Part shown: positions 18,993-28,776 of the stretch, piece by piece | Numbering within the stretch: position 1 is the stretch's first letter | Layout: every line of letters begins with the position of its first letter | Source of the DNA: Pullulanibacillus pueri | GTDB lineage: Bacteria > Bacillota > Bacilli > Bacillales > Sporolactobacillaceae | Length of the DNA: 64,000 nucleotides | Assembly (NCBI RefSeq): GCF_014639255.1 | Contig: NZ_BMFV01000007.1 | Span: 90,171 to 154,170 of the forward strand | Reading direction: 5' to 3' | Notes under the pieces: model-generated | The model's database searches: none | Seen by the model: the letters and a program-made list of their open reading frames with translations, nothing else | What the model was told of the DNA's origin: nothing | Translations under genes and position numbers: made by a program

Positions 18993-20306
18993 CTACTCCC
19001 GCTTATTTCTCGCATTGATCTTAATCGGTGTTCCTACAAAGCCAAAGGTTTCTCTAATTTTATTTTCCAAGTATCTTTCATAACTAAAATGGAGCAGCTC
19101 GGCATCATTAACAAAAAAGACAAAATTAGGCGGCTTAACGGCCACTTGGGTGCCATAATAAATTTTTAGACGGCGCCCTTTATCAGATGGTGGTGGTGTA
19201 AGTGCAATGGCATCCATAAGGACATCATTCAACATACTTGTCTGCACCCGGAAACTATGATTTTCAGCTACTTGGTTAATCATAGGTAAGAGCTGGTGCA
19301 TCTTCTGTTTTGTTTTTGCCGAGACAAAGACAATCGGAGCATAACTGAGAAATCTAAATTGCTCTCTTATATTTCTACGAAAAGCATCCATAGTTTTCTC
19401 ATCTTTTTCCACAGCATCCCACTTATTAACGACGATCACAATCGCTCGTCCTGCTTGATGGGCATAACCTGCGATTTTTTTATCTTGTTCTATAATGCCC
19501 TCTTCACCATCAAGGACAACTAAAACGACATCTGAACGCTCAATAGCTCTTTGTGCCCTCAGCACACTGTACTTCTCAGTCTTTTCATAGACTTTACCTC
19601 TTTTACGCATGCCTGCTGTATCAATAATGACATAGTCTTGTCCATCTTGATGAAAAGGTGTATCGATAGCATCCCGCGTGGTACCGGGTATATTGCTCAC
19701 AATCACGCGATCTTTCCCTAAAATAGCATTGGTTAAAGACGATTTCCCTACATTCGGCCGACCAATAAGGGAAAATAAAATAGTATTTTCATCATACTCT
19801 TCCTCTTCTTCGTCAGGGAAATGGCTTACACAAGCATCCAACATATCACCGACCCCTATTCCATGGGCACCGGAAATCCCGATGGGTTCTCCAAGACCAA
19901 GAGAATAAAACTCGTAAAGATTTTGGATCCGATCTGGGTTATCGATCTTATTCACACCTAAGACGATAGGCTTTTTCGAGCGATACAGCATCTGCGCGAC
20001 TTCCTCATCTGCACCCGTCAAACCTTCTCTCCCATCAACAACAAATAAGATAACATCGGCTTCAGTAATTGCTAAATGAGCTTGTTCTCTCATTTGAACA
20101 AGTAAAGGTTCATCCCCAATTTCGATTCCGCCAGTATCAATAACATGAAAGCGTCTACCTAACCATTCCCCTTCACCAAACAAGCGATCTCGAGTCACAC
20201 CAGGTGTATCCTCTACAATCGCCATTCTTTCTCCAACAATTCGATTAAAAATCGTTGATTTCCCAACATTGGGTCTTCCCACAATCGCAACAACTGATTG
20301 GGCCAT
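18993..20306 (-). CDS. der: Ribosome-assembly GTPase Der (EngA)
   Basis: Essential GTPase with two G domains used in 50S subunit maturation. The 437-residue protein has GRPNVGKST (10-18) and a second GRPNVGKSS near 183, NKxD motifs (NKID, NKWD), an acidic linker (EEEEEYDE) between the domains and a C-terminal KH-like domain. ATG at 20306 has AGGAAGG nine bases upstream; an ATG three codons earlier abuts the box. Confidence 0.96.
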   Translation of the reverse strand: MAQSVVAIVGRPNVGKSTIFNRIVGERMAIVEDTPGVTRDRLFGEGEWLGRRFHVIDTGGIEIGDEPLLVQMREQAHLAITEADVILFVVDGREGLTGADEEVAQMLYRSKKPIVLGVNKIDNPDRIQNLYEFYSLGLGEPIGISGAHGIGVGDMLDACVSHFPDEEEEEYDENTILFSLIGRPNVGKSSLTNAILGKDRVIVSNIPGTTRDAIDTPFHQDGQDYVIIDTAGMRKRGKVYEKTEKYSVLRAQRAIERSDVVLVVLDGEEGIIEQDKKIAGYAHQAGRAIVIVVNKWDAVEKDEKTMDAFRRNIREQFRFLSYAPIVFVSAKTKQKMHQLLPMINQVAENHSFRVQTSMLNDVLMDAIALTPPPSDKGRRLKIYYGTQVAVKPPNFVFFVNDAELLHFSYERYLENKIRETFGFVGTPIKINARNKRE

Positions 20307-20626
20307 AAAGCACATCCTTCCTGTAACAGTACATCAGTATGCTCGGCCACTCTACTGACCTTATTAATATTCATGCAACATGATTTACTATCCATTTATA
20401 TTATAAAAATTCCCTAGAGAGGCTTCAAAAAGCCATAGGTTGACATCCCTACCTGAGATTTATTCTTAAACTTTCATTAAAAGGGTGTATGTTGAAGTCT
20501 TTTGTGAGCGCCAAAAGACCTCATTGCTTTCAACAGCTCATTTCTCTTCTGACTCTTTTACCCCTTCTACTCAGGCGTTATAATCTTATCAAAAATTAGC
20601 CATAGAAACAATTTCATTTTTCATGA
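20307..20626. other. Gene-free stretch between yphA and der
   Basis: About 320 bases. An 8-pair inverted repeat GTCTTTTG / CAAAAGAC lies at 20497-20519 without a T tract. In B. subtilis seaA (yphB) lies here; no trace of it is visible. Confidence 0.55.
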
Positions 20627-21223
20627 TTATTTAGAGAGTCGTTTTGGAAACTGTCTTTCATATAAGACTCTCATTTTGTTGACAAGTCTTCCAATCAGAC
20701 CAAAAAGAATCGTCAGACCCGTAGCAAGAGCAATCGCATCCAGACTGGATGTATCGCCAAAAGTCTGATCAAATGACTGGAAAACCAATGTTTGTAAACA
20801 TTCTCCGACACCCATACCTAGAATAGTTGTATACAGTCGCATGGGTAAAGAACGCACCAAAAAATGGGTGATAAAAAGCAACGGAAAAACGACCATCCAA
20901 GGATGAATAATAAGTAATATAGCTGGATCAAACAAGAGATAGATATGCAGCAATACATAAGACATCCCAATAATCATTACGGAAAAAATATGATAAATCA
21001 GTGAGGAAACAGACAACTCTTTCAATGGAAAAGCACAGCAAAAAATAAGCATCAAAAAGCCCCAATTTATTGTATAGCCATCGAATTGAAAGGAATTAGA
21101 TGACACACAAATAAGGAGTAAAATACCGAAGTTCAGGAAAGTTCGCTCCTTGCCTTTTCTCATTAAAAACGACACAAATATCCAACTCATCCAAGCCAAC
21201 CAATAAAATAGGATTCCCTCCAA
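20627..21223 (-). CDS. yphA: YphA-like membrane protein
   Basis: A 198-residue integral membrane protein with about six hydrophobic segments and a basic tail (KMRVLYERQFPKRLSK). Size, topology and position between the S1-repeat gene and der match B. subtilis YphA, whose function is unknown. The start is TTG at 21223, with GAGGTG upstream. No catalytic motif is visible. Confidence 0.7.
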   Translation of the reverse strand: MEGILFYWLAWMSWIFVSFLMRKGKERTFLNFGILLLICVSSNSFQFDGYTINWGFLMLIFCCAFPLKELSVSSLIYHIFSVMIIGMSYVLLHIYLLFDPAILLIIHPWMVVFPLLFITHFLVRSLPMRLYTTILGMGVGECLQTLVFQSFDQTFGDTSSLDAIALATGLTILFGLIGRLVNKMRVLYERQFPKRLSK

Positions 21224-21339
21224 GTGATTTCACCTCAATCACAGTATGGAAGAGAAAAAGAGAAAATAAACCTCACCGAAAAAGAATTGCACATTTTCTG
21301 AAATTACCAGAATGCATAAAAGTTTCCTTAGTCCTGTAA

Positions 21340-21400
21340 GCATGAGGTAAACGAGCGTTCTGAAGCGGAAATCCACACATCCTGTTGCCAGAATGTTAGA
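21340..21400 (+). repeat. Dispersed repeat family, 3' fragment
   Basis: GAGCGTTCTGAAGCGGAAATCCACACATCCTG matches the A-end block of the family seen at 63870-63925 and 48110-48165 (given here split: GAGCGTTCTGAAGCGG, then AAATCCACA). It lies between yphA and the S1-gene terminator. Confidence 0.65.
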
Positions 21401-21410
21401 CATCCTTATA

Positions 21411-21442
21411 TTCAAAAAGACGATCCAGATTGGATCGTCTTT
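21411..21442 (-). terminator. Terminator after the S1-repeat gene
   Basis: A perfect 12-pair stem AAAGACGATCCA / TGGATCGTCTTT with a 3-base loop (21416-21442) leads into TTT on the minus strand. Confidence 0.85.
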
Positions 21443-21454
21443 GTTCTATCATGC

Positions 21455-22597
21455 TTATTTATAATTTTTAAGTTGATCACCAATGACATCCCCAAAAGAG
21501 AATCCCGTTGATTCTTCTTGCTCAGTGGTTATTGTTTCAGAGAGTTCTTCTTCTGGTTCTTCCAATTCTCTTATACTGAGTGAAACTCTTTTTTGTGCCA
21601 GACTCATATCAAGTATTTTAACCTTTACTTTATCGCCCTCTGAGAGCACTTCTCCAGGAGTTCCAATGTGCTTATGAGAAATTTCTGAGATATGAACCAG
21701 CCCTTCAACCCCTGGCAATAACTCGATGAAAGCACCAAATGGGACAAGGCGTTTAACCGTTCCTTCTACAACATCTCCGGCGTGAAGCTCTTCTGCGGCC
21801 TTTTCCCATGGACCGGGTTGAGTATCTTTAATAGATAAAGAAATTCTTTCGTTATCACGATCAACAGAAAGGATCTTTACCTTAACTTTGTCCCCTTCAT
21901 TCACTATTTCAGAAGGTGTTTCCACTCTGTAATGGGCTAACTGCGAAATGTGAACAAGTCCATCTACACCGCCAATGTCTACAAAAGCACCAAAATCGGT
22001 TAACCGTTGAACTGTTCCTTCTACGACATCGCCCTCTTTTAAGCTTGTTAAGGTATTTTGTTTGGCCTCATTAGCTTTTTCTTCAAGAACAGCGCGATGA
22101 GAAAGAATTAATTTTCCTTTCTCCTTATCAAATTCTACAATTTTGACCTCAAGCTCTTTGCCCTTATAATCTTCAAAACTCTCGACAAAATGACGTTCAA
22201 CCAAGGAGGCTGGCATAAAACCTCTCACACCTAGATCAGCGACTAAACCACCTTTAACAACATCTGCAATGGTAACTGTAAAAGTTTCCTTTGATTGAAA
22301 TTTTTGTTCAAGGTCATCCCATGCCTTATCAGCTTCAACCGCCTTTTTAGATAAGACAAGCTCTTCCTCTGAAAGTTTAGTGACCTTTAGCGTGACTTCT
22401 TCTCCAACAGTCAATAGATCACTCACTTTATCAATATGTAAACTCGAAATTTCACTAATTGGTAGTATCCCATCGAACTTGTAGTTTACATCAACAAGCG
22501 CATGTTTTTCTTCAACCTTTGTTACTTGTCCAGTAACAACATCTCCGACTTGTAATGCATCAAAAGTTGTCATTTCATTATTCATTTCATCAACCAT
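21455..22597 (-). CDS. ypfD: S1 RNA-binding domain protein (YpfD / RpsA-like)
   Basis: A 380-residue protein of four S1 domains (about 15-80, 95-160, 185-255 and 270-340) with an acidic, disordered tail (EEPEEELSETITTEQEES). The last two domains are the most canonical (GAFVDIGGVDGLVHISQ, GAFIELLPGVEGLVHISE). It corresponds to B. subtilis YpfD, often called a ribosomal protein S1 homologue though shorter than the six-domain E. coli S1. ATG at 22597 follows AAGGAGG. Confidence 0.92.
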   Translation of the reverse strand: MVDEMNNEMTTFDALQVGDVVTGQVTKVEEKHALVDVNYKFDGILPISEISSLHIDKVSDLLTVGEEVTLKVTKLSEEELVLSKKAVEADKAWDDLEQKFQSKETFTVTIADVVKGGLVADLGVRGFMPASLVERHFVESFEDYKGKELEVKIVEFDKEKGKLILSHRAVLEEKANEAKQNTLTSLKEGDVVEGTVQRLTDFGAFVDIGGVDGLVHISQLAHYRVETPSEIVNEGDKVKVKILSVDRDNERISLSIKDTQPGPWEKAAEELHAGDVVEGTVKRLVPFGAFIELLPGVEGLVHISEISHKHIGTPGEVLSEGDKVKVKILDMSLAQKRVSLSIRELEEPEEELSETITTEQEESTGFSFGDVIGDQLKNYK

Positions 22598-22825
22598 TGA
22601 CAGTGACCTCCTTAAAAATTGAACACGATTAGAAAAGCCTTAACGCTTAGCTAATACTTTTACCTATGAAGGATTAGAAATAAGCGATAGAGTCAAGACC
22701 CTACTTTCATGCAAAAATAATAGACTCATGATGAGAGAAAAATAATATCCAAAATAATATCCTTATTTTAAGTTCTTATAAACGAAAGCGTTTGTCAAGT
22801 AGAATGACCTTTAAAATAGCCAAAG

Positions 22826-23416
22826 TTATGAATGCTGATCAATCAAAGCTTGGATATGGTTCATGATTTCAAGTGTAACTTCTGCTGCTTTTTGCTTCTC
22901 AGCCCTTGCAATACTCACATCGATAGGCTGTCCATAAACAATTTTTGTTTTTTGAAAGAGTTTAAAACGTCCGATAATTGCAACAGGGACAACGACAGCA
23001 TTTGATTTTAGTGTAATAAACCCTACGCCAGGTTGACCTTTTCCTAATTTCCCCTCTTTCATCCGATGGCCTTCAGGGAACATGATCAGTGTTCCCCCTT
23101 CATTGACAATCTTTATAGCCATTTTTAAAGCTTGACGATCGCCCGCACCTCTTTTGATAGGAAAGGCATGTAACTTAGTAATCAATTGTTTCAATAAGGG
23201 CACTTTAAATAACTCTTCTTTTGCCATAAAGCTTAATCGCCGTGGACAACCCGCCCCAACAGCTGGAGGATCAAAGTTACTCACATGATTACTACATATT
23301 AATATGCCATCCTTTGGATCAATGGCATCAAAATGCTCAATTCCAATATATTCAATGCGATGAAATAGCTTAAAAAAAAGCTTGACCGGCCCTCTCCCTA
23401 GATCATAAAGACTCAC
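22826..23416 (-). CDS. plsC: 1-Acyl-sn-glycerol-3-phosphate acyltransferase
   Basis: Adds the second acyl chain to make phosphatidic acid. The 196-residue protein has the acyltransferase motifs [10 protein letters not shown] (NHx4D) and MFPEGHR, plus FIKRG-like FPIKRG. The start is GTG at 23416 after AAAGGAGAG, and it overlaps the end of cmk by 14 bases. Same order as in B. subtilis (cmk-plsC). Confidence 0.94.
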   Translation of the reverse strand: MSLYDLGRGPVKLFFKLFHRIEYIGIEHFDAIDPKDGILICSNHVSNFDPPAVGAGCPRRLSFMAKEELFKVPLLKQLITKLHAFPIKRGAGDRQALKMAIKIVNEGGTLIMFPEGHRMKEGKLGKGQPGVGFITLKSNAVVVPVAIIGRFKLFQKTKIVYGQPIDVSIARAEKQKAAEVTLEIMNHIQALIDQHS

Positions 23417-24074
23417 TTTGGTAAGTTCTCTCCTTTATGATTGCTAGAATGCGATCGACAACGTCAGCAATACTTAATTTTGTGGTATCAATTTCGACAG
23501 CATCGTGAGCTTTGACTAACTGAATACTATCGCGAGTATCACGTAATGCGATTTCTTTTTTCAATTCTTCAAGAGGTGTTTCAATTCCCTTATTGATCTG
23601 CTCTTTATAACGCCGTGTCGCTCGTTCCTCCACAGAAGCTTTTAAAAACACTTTTACTTCAGCATTCGGTAGAACTTTAGTCCCGATATCCCGACCATCC
23701 ATAACAACCCCTTGCTTTGCAGCAAGTTCTTGCTGGCGCTTGACCATTTCTTCACGTAGTTTTGGATGTTTAGAAACAAACGAAACATTGTTCGTAACTT
23801 CTGGCAGGCGAATACTTTCTGTGACATCTTTTTGATCAAGGATAACAGCTTGGCCCTTTTCTTTTGCCACCAATTCAATCACTGTCTTTTTCAAAAGCTG
23901 ATATAGCGCTTCGCTATCCTCAACATCCACCTTGTTTTCCAAGGCTTTAAGTGTAATCGCTCTATACATTGCCCCTGTATCTATATATATATAGTTCATT
24001 TTGTCAGCGATCATTTTAGCGACTGTACTTTTCCCAGCCGCCGCTGGCCCATCAATAGCAATCTGCAAATCCAT
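23403..24074 (-). CDS. cmk: Cytidylate kinase
   Basis: Phosphorylates CMP and dCMP. The 223-residue protein has the P-loop GPAAAGKST near the N terminus, [10 protein letters not shown], and [18 protein letters not shown] at 24074 has GGGAGG four bases upstream; an earlier ATG lies before that box. It overlaps plsC. Confidence 0.96.
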   Translation of the reverse strand: MDLQIAIDGPAAAGKSTVAKMIADKMNYIYIDTGAMYRAITLKALENKVDVEDSEALYQLLKKTVIELVAKEKGQAVILDQKDVTESIRLPEVTNNVSFVSKHPKLREEMVKRQQELAAKQGVVMDGRDIGTKVLPNAEVKVFLKASVEERATRRYKEQINKGIETPLEELKKEIALRDTRDSIQLVKAHDAVEIDTTKLSIADVVDRILAIIKERTYQSESL

Positions 24075-24088
24075 AGTGCCTCCCATAA

Positions 24089-24322
24089 CTATTCCTTAAA
24101 TTTTTTATTTTCATCATACCACATATAGGGAGATTGTTGAATGGTATCAAGAGTCTTACTCTCTTTCGGCTCAAAAACGCCCTCATATCTCACTGCCTTA
24201 TTTAAATAGGGAGAAAGAGTATGGTGTTTCATCATAAACTGGGCCATGATAAGCGCAATGAATTGAATAATCACAAGTCTTACTAACCACTTTTCAACGG
24301 TTTTTGGTAAATCACTCCGCAT
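24089..24322 (-). CDS. ypfB: YpfB-family small membrane protein
   Basis: A 77-residue protein with one membrane segment (about 13-31) followed by an extracytoplasmic tail with [10 protein letters not shown]. It starts at ATG after AAAGGAGG, between motI and cmk, where B. subtilis has ypfB. Function unknown. Confidence 0.7.
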   Translation of the reverse strand: MRSDLPKTVEKWLVRLVIIQFIALIMAQFMMKHHTLSPYLNKAVRYEGVFEPKESKTLDTIQQSPYMWYDENKKFKE

Positions 24323-24334
24323 GATTAACCTCCT

Positions 24335-24997
24335 TTATGACTTCGCTAACCGTTTGGAATAAAGGTCTTTCTCAAGTGTATAGCGTATAAGTTTCTGATG
24401 CTCCTGCTTACTAATATTCTTGAATTCAAAAGAAGCTCGTAAAAACTTACCTGATATAAATTGACGGATGAAAAGACCTCTTATTTTGCAATAATTATAT
24501 TCCCCCGTTACCATCGGTAAAACAAGCCAAAGATCAACTTCCTGATCAGGTTGCCATCCATAGTCTTTAGGTAAATGGACGGATAAGCCGCCCCCACTCA
24601 CATCCAAGGTGACGGTTGTAAAAGGAGAAAATTGATGAGGAACAACAGGGTGAATGGCCACATCAAGAGACGTTTCTACACGGACATATTGCCGTCGCTG
24701 AATGGTCTTTATATTTTCTTCTCCTGGAAAAGATAAAACTAACAGCGGGACATTTTCTTTTATTCTACGCAATAGCACGGTAGTAAACTGAAATACTTTA
24801 CCTGAATCATAATAAACCGCTTTAAAACTTGTGTTTAAAATAAAAAAAGCAAATTTTTTTGTTTTATCATGAATAGGCAGTTCAACAAATATCTCATCGT
24901 CTGTCATTTCCGCTATTTTGGTTTTATATTTTTCCTTTTTCCCCTCATTTACAAGCTCTAAATACAAGTTTATCCCTTTTTTTAACACTTCATCCAT
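24335..24997 (-). CDS. motI: PilZ-domain cyclic-di-GMP receptor MotI (YpfA)
   Basis: In B. subtilis MotI binds c-di-GMP and then acts as a clutch on the flagellar motor. The 220-residue protein has a YcgR-like N-terminal domain (about 1-100) and a PilZ domain with QRRQYVRVE (the RxxxR c-di-GMP motif) and DVSGGGLSV. Both binding motifs are intact. It leads a tight group with ypfB and cmk. Confidence 0.9.
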   Translation of the reverse strand: MDEVLKKGINLYLELVNEGKKEKYKTKIAEMTDDEIFVELPIHDKTKKFAFFILNTSFKAVYYDSGKVFQFTTVLLRRIKENVPLLVLSFPGEENIKTIQRRQYVRVETSLDVAIHPVVPHQFSPFTTVTLDVSGGGLSVHLPKDYGWQPDQEVDLWLVLPMVTGEYNYCKIRGLFIRQFISGKFLRASFEFKNISKQEHQKLIRYTLEKDLYSKRLAKS

Positions 24998-25369
24998 CTC
25001 CCATGAATATATAGTTCTATTATCACACTATTCTCCTAAAAAATGCAATTAACTATAATAAGAAAATATCAGTATCAAATGGTAAGCGGCTTTTAGAAAG
25101 TCTCTAGCAGCAATAGAAAAATCCGAACATTCTATGAATGACCGGATTTTTCTATATTCTTATAACGAGGCGCATCGCTCCGTCAAAACACTTCGCTTTC
25201 CACGGATACGGGCCGCATCTCGCGGAAAAATCGTGGTTTCAAGGTTTTCTAACTCTCCGCATTTTGATTACACGCTCCATTTGTGAACTGACATTGTTCG
25301 GTATTGTATTCAATTTGTTTTGCCCCAGCCTTAATGATAGCAACACTCTTTCTGACATCACTTTCTCTA
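24998..25369. other. Gene-free stretch between ypeB and motI
   Basis: About 370 bases. It holds the ypeB terminator (25115-25153) and, on its right, a stretch (25185-25235) that reads on the minus strand like the A-end of the dispersed repeat (CCGTGGAAAGCGAAG), the only copy I see in that orientation. No gene. Confidence 0.55.
25105..25153 (-). terminator. Terminator after ypeB
   Basis: A long stem, AGAAAAATCCGGTCATTC / GAATGTTCGGATTTTTCT with one mismatch and a 3-base loop (25115-25153). The A/T arms make it work in either direction. Confidence 0.8.
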
Positions 25370-26683
25370 TTATGCAGTCAAAAGTTCAACTTTCTCTTGT
25401 TGTCCTGTATTTGCGTTGACAAAAACTCTATAGGTATCTTTGTCTCGAGTCCCTAAAAAGGAATAACATAACACTTCTTCACCTAACTCATTTTCATAGA
25501 CGGCTAAATCCGTTGTCTTTATGTCAAGATTTTGGCTTAGACCTTTTTCGGCTTCAGCTGCTTTTATTTTCGGTTTATAACTCTTTAATCTATTGTCTTT
25601 ATGCACCAAATACTCTTTATCATCAAAGCCTAAAACTTCACCATTATCAAGCGCCACTTTGATTCGAATAGACGATGGATAAAGAAACACATCACCTTTT
25701 GATAACACATAAGTTAATACCCCAACATTGTTATACTGATCTGTTTTGGTCACCTTCATGTTATTAAAACCATGGCTTTTCAAAAATTTATTTGCTTTAT
25801 CAACCGCATCGTTCAAACTTAATTTATTGCTTCCAACATCACGATGTTTGATGAACGAGACAACGTCTCCGCCCTTCTGAGTAACTGAAGCAACAATAGG
25901 ACTTGCCTTTTGATTAATCGTCACATTATAAGCCTTATAGCCTGACCCCTTCCCAAGCTGACGGACTTGCACTTGTGCCTTTTTTATATTTAGGAAGTTC
26001 TTGACCGCTTCGCCTGCTTGCTCTTTAGAAATCGTCGGGCCGTCAAGTTTATTCAGTTCACTCAATTCATCCAGATTTGACCGAGCAATTGCTGGTCCCC
26101 ATTCATTTTGAAAGCCTTCAACTTTTTGATTTACTGCCTTCAGTCCATCAATCACTTGATTATCATTAGGCTGTTTCTGGGAGGCTAGCGCAACCTCGAC
26201 GTCCATCCATTTGAGATGATTATCAACAATTGTTTTTTGCACTTGCCTTAGATCAGTTTCTATTTCTTCTGATTGGTTATATAAATTCTGTAGCTGTTTG
26301 TATTCGTCATCAGATAGTTTCCCATTATTTGATTTTATCGCTGTTTGAAAACTGAATTTACCTAAATTAGACAAAAACTCTTGGGTTTTATTAAAAGGTA
26401 ATAGAGTCACCGGAAGCTGTCCAATTTCACCGCGTGCGAGTGAAGCCATCCGCCATACCTCAGTTAATTCCGGAGCAGCGAGGTCTTTTGAACTTGTCCC
26501 TAAAGTTGTCCCTAAGTGATCGTGGATATTATCCACGTAATACGTCAAATTATGATAGGCTTGTTGATAATTATTTTCAGCATTCGTCGAAATAACATTT
26601 TTATCTTTATGCTCCAAATAACCCCAATACCCAGTACTGATTAATGCTACAACTAAAACGGCGATCACTATATTACGTCCCAT
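25370..26683 (-). CDS. ypeB: Spore germination protein YpeB
   Basis: Partner of the cortex-lytic enzyme SleB; each stabilises the other in the spore inner membrane. The 437-residue protein has an N-terminal membrane anchor (about 5-24), a long helical region, and three C-terminal PepSY-type repeats (ISKEQAGEAVKNFL..., LNDAVDKANKFLKSHGF..., KAAEAEKGL...). It lies 15 bases after sleB, as in other spore formers. Confidence 0.95.
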   Translation of the reverse strand: MGRNIVIAVLVVALISTGYWGYLEHKDKNVISTNAENNYQQAYHNLTYYVDNIHDHLGTTLGTSSKDLAAPELTEVWRMASLARGEIGQLPVTLLPFNKTQEFLSNLGKFSFQTAIKSNNGKLSDDEYKQLQNLYNQSEEIETDLRQVQKTIVDNHLKWMDVEVALASQKQPNDNQVIDGLKAVNQKVEGFQNEWGPAIARSNLDELSELNKLDGPTISKEQAGEAVKNFLNIKKAQVQVRQLGKGSGYKAYNVTINQKASPIVASVTQKGGDVVSFIKHRDVGSNKLSLNDAVDKANKFLKSHGFNNMKVTKTDQYNNVGVLTYVLSKGDVFLYPSSIRIKVALDNGEVLGFDDKEYLVHKDNRLKSYKPKIKAAEAEKGLSQNLDIKTTDLAVYENELGEEVLCYSFLGTRDKDTYRVFVNANTGQQEKVELLTA

Positions 26684-26698
26684 TTTTTCACCTCCACG

Positions 26699-27601
26699 CT
26701 ATTTACAGAAAATATGCTTTCCAATTTTATCGATTTGGGGTCTTCCCCAGATCCAACTTGATGTCGCTGTATCCGGATTAAAATAGTAAAGGGCACCATG
26801 AGAGGGATCCCAGCCATTGATTGCATCCATAACGGCTTGTTCAGCTGTTTTATTGGGCGTTAACCATATTTGGCCATCAGAAACAGCGGTAAAGGCCCCT
26901 GGTTGAAAAATAACCCCTGAAACAGTATCCGGGAATAAGGAACTATCCACACGATTAAGAATAACCGCCGCCACTGCAACCTGTCCTTCATAAGGTTCAC
27001 CGCGCGATTCTCCATATACTGCATTCGAAAGTAGTTTAATGTCATTAGCGCTGTATCCTTCAGGAAGGTTATTCACTGTATATTTGACTGTGTTCGTTGA
27101 CCCTGACGAAGTTCCAGAAGATTGATTTCCCCCGGTATTGTTCGTCGTCTTCCCTGCATTATTCGTTGTATTCCCGGCATTAGAAGTACCTGAATTCTTA
27201 CTAGGTGATGATTGTTTATCTAACGAAACACCCCCATAGTATGTAAAATTATTACCTTGTTGAATATTTTTCTTTACGTAAGACTCATCATATTTTGAAG
27301 CAGCGACGAGCTTATTCTTGGTTGTAGCCCCTGCTAAACCATCAATTTTAAGACCATAGGCTTCTTGAAAATTTCTTAAAGCCCAATACGTTCCCCAACC
27401 AAATATGCCATCAATTTTACCTTTGTAATAACCGATATATTGAAGTCTAGCTTGTAGTTCAATGACATCATCCCCCGTAGCCCCTTGTTGAATCACCTGT
27501 GGTGAGAAAGCTTTGGTTTCATGGGTGGGGATAGTCACCATTGCAAATGAAAGCACGAGGCAAAGAATCATGATCCTAAAAGGTTGACATTCCCTCTTCA
27601 T
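26699..27601 (-). CDS. sleB: Spore cortex-lytic enzyme SleB
   Basis: Lytic transglycosylase that cuts muramic-delta-lactam cortex at germination. The 300-residue protein has a signal peptide (about 1-32), a peptidoglycan-binding domain (36-97), an Asn/Thr/Gly/Ser-rich linker (about 125-170) and a C-terminal hydrolase-2 domain with VYGESRGEPYEGQ holding the catalytic Glu. Of two adjacent ATGs I take the second, 7 bases after AAGGAGG. A sigma-G-like promoter is upstream. Confidence 0.95.
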   Translation of the reverse strand: MKRECQPFRIMILCLVLSFAMVTIPTHETKAFSPQVIQQGATGDDVIELQARLQYIGYYKGKIDGIFGWGTYWALRNFQEAYGLKIDGLAGATTKNKLVAASKYDESYVKKNIQQGNNFTYYGGVSLDKQSSPSKNSGTSNAGNTTNNAGKTTNNTGGNQSSGTSSGSTNTVKYTVNNLPEGYSANDIKLLSNAVYGESRGEPYEGQVAVAAVILNRVDSSLFPDTVSGVIFQPGAFTAVSDGQIWLTPNKTAEQAVMDAINGWDPSHGALYYFNPDTATSSWIWGRPQIDKIGKHIFCK

Positions 27602-27637
27602 CATCCATCCTCCTTGAAAAATCCTTTTTCATAAGGC

Positions 27638-27666
27638 TATTTTCCGTAAAACTTTTATTTTTATAC
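27638..27666 (-). promoter_or_regulatory. Candidate sigma-G promoter of sleB
   Basis: GTATA (27662-27666), 17 bases, then GAAAATA (27638-27644) resembles a sigma-G promoter, with a weak -10. sleB-ypeB is known to be made in the forespore. Confidence 0.35.
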
Positions 27667-27671
27667 TCAAT

Positions 27672-27722
27672 AAAAAGAAATGACCTTTTGAAACTTCCCT
27701 ATAGACAAGTTTCAAAAGGTCA
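27672..27722 (-). terminator. 16-pair hairpin upstream of sleB
   Basis: TGACCTTTTGAAACTT (27681-27696) and its perfect inverted copy (27707-27722) with a 10-base loop are followed on the minus strand by TTTCTTTTTATT. It has terminator form but sits beyond the prsW terminator, so it may guard the sleB promoter against read-through. Confidence 0.6.
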
Positions 27723-27778
27723 AAGCCATTTATCATTGAGCTTAAACATAAAGGATCCTAGTAAGAAAAACGAGCATG

Positions 27779-27995
27779 CCCGGTCCTCGTGTTGACATTG
27801 AAAAGTCTTTCACCAATAGACAACATCAGCAACTCAGTTGATTGGAACGGAAGGCGCGAGCTTCGGAACATTTATGGAGAGCAACCAGCCAGAAATGGCG
27901 ATCAACACCTATTTTCAAGACCAAAAATTATACACTTTAAAAAATTCAGCTTTTCGCCAAGTCAAATTGCACCTCTAAGTTCTTCACTAAGTATA
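27779..27995 (+). repeat. Dispersed repeat family, copy 2
   Basis: The 5' block (CGGTCCTC, TTGAAAAG, CATCAGCA) is followed by GTTGATTGGAACGGAAGGCGCGAG (27837 on; given here as GTTGATTGGAACGG then AAGGCGCGAG), closing with GGCGATCAACA near 27907, then a decayed 3' block (TTCGCCAAGTC...TTGCACC). The middle part begins TTGATT and ends ATCAA, an inverted pair of ends. Confidence 0.7.
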
Positions 27996-28005
27996 CATTT
28001 TGACA

Positions 28006-28044
28006 TTATAAAAAAAGGCGAACCTTCTTGTTAGAAAGTCGCCT
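28006..28044 (-). terminator. Terminator after prsW
   Basis: AGGCGACTTTCT / AGAAGGTTCGCCT with one bulge (28016-28044), followed by TTTTTT on the minus strand. T-rich on both sides. Confidence 0.8.
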
Positions 28045-28083
28045 AAAAAAAATATTATTTTAACAAATATAAAATCTATCTTA

Positions 28084-28776
28084 TCAAAAAGGACCATTTA
28101 TTGTTGGACGTTCTGGTCCAGAATTTTTATACCAATTTTCTTGATCCTTGTAAGTTTGTTTTACCTTCCGCAAGGCATACCACCATAAGAACAGCATGAA
28201 AGGAACAATCGCATAAAGCCAAAGCGTTCTAAAATTCATAAAAACATCGTAAACGCCATGAAGAACAACGGCAATAAATAGTGCTAGGCTTAGCCACTTT
28301 ACCTTATTTCTAGAAAACTTTGCTCGTCCAATGTAATAGCCCATAATAATGCCAAATAAACCGTGGCTTGCCACAGGTAACAAAGCTCTCCATAAAGCCA
28401 CGTCAATGCCATAGGCAAAAAGATAAAACACATTCTCAGCTGTTGCAAAACCTAAAGAAACAGCGGCTGTATATACAATACCATCATACCGCTCAGAAAA
28501 CGCCACATGATGATAAGCCGTATAGATAACAATAAACCATTTTAAAAATTCTTCTAAAAGTCCATTCAAAAGAAACGCCTGAGCCAACCGCCCCTGCAGA
28601 AGATGTTCCGCCGAAAAAGCATACTGAATCATCATGACTGGAAGGACCAATAAAGCACCAATAATAAATGTCTTTATCACAACACCAATCGGCTCAGATT
28701 CGTATTTATCTTTTAAATATATATAGGAGAGAAAGGCTATTCCGGGAGCAATCCCTGCAGTGATAATAGCCAACAT
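28084..28776 (-). CDS. prsW: Site-1 intramembrane protease PrsW
   Basis: In B. subtilis PrsW starts cleavage of the anti-sigma factor RsiW. The 230-residue protein has about seven to eight membrane segments and the family motifs EEFLKW, the ENVFYL helix, SHGLFGIIMGYY and HGVYD, which carry the glutamates and histidines of the active site. sigW-rsiW is not in the window. Corresponds to ypdC. Confidence 0.92.
   Translation of the reverse strand: MLAIITAGIAPGIAFLSYIYLKDKYESEPIGVVIKTFIIGALLVLPVMMIQYAFSAEHLLQGRLAQAFLLNGLLEEFLKWFIVIYTAYHHVAFSERYDGIVYTAAVSLGFATAENVFYLFAYGIDVALWRALLPVASHGLFGIIMGYYIGRAKFSRNKVKWLSLALFIAVVLHGVYDVFMNFRTLWLYAIVPFMLFLWWYALRKVKQTYKDQENWYKNSGPERPTINGPF

Larger units (their letters stand above)
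27605..28083. other. Gene-free stretch between prsW and sleB
   Basis: About 480 bases. From right to left: the prsW terminator (28016-28044), a copy of the dispersed repeat (27779-27995), a 16-pair perfect hairpin (27681-27722) and the sleB promoter. A plus-strand open frame through the repeat has no ribosome-binding site and is not a gene. Confidence 0.65.

Noticed and set aside
27789..28034. Plus-strand 81-residue frame between sleB and prsW
   Set aside because: It reads through a dispersed repeat copy and a terminator; no ribosome-binding site.
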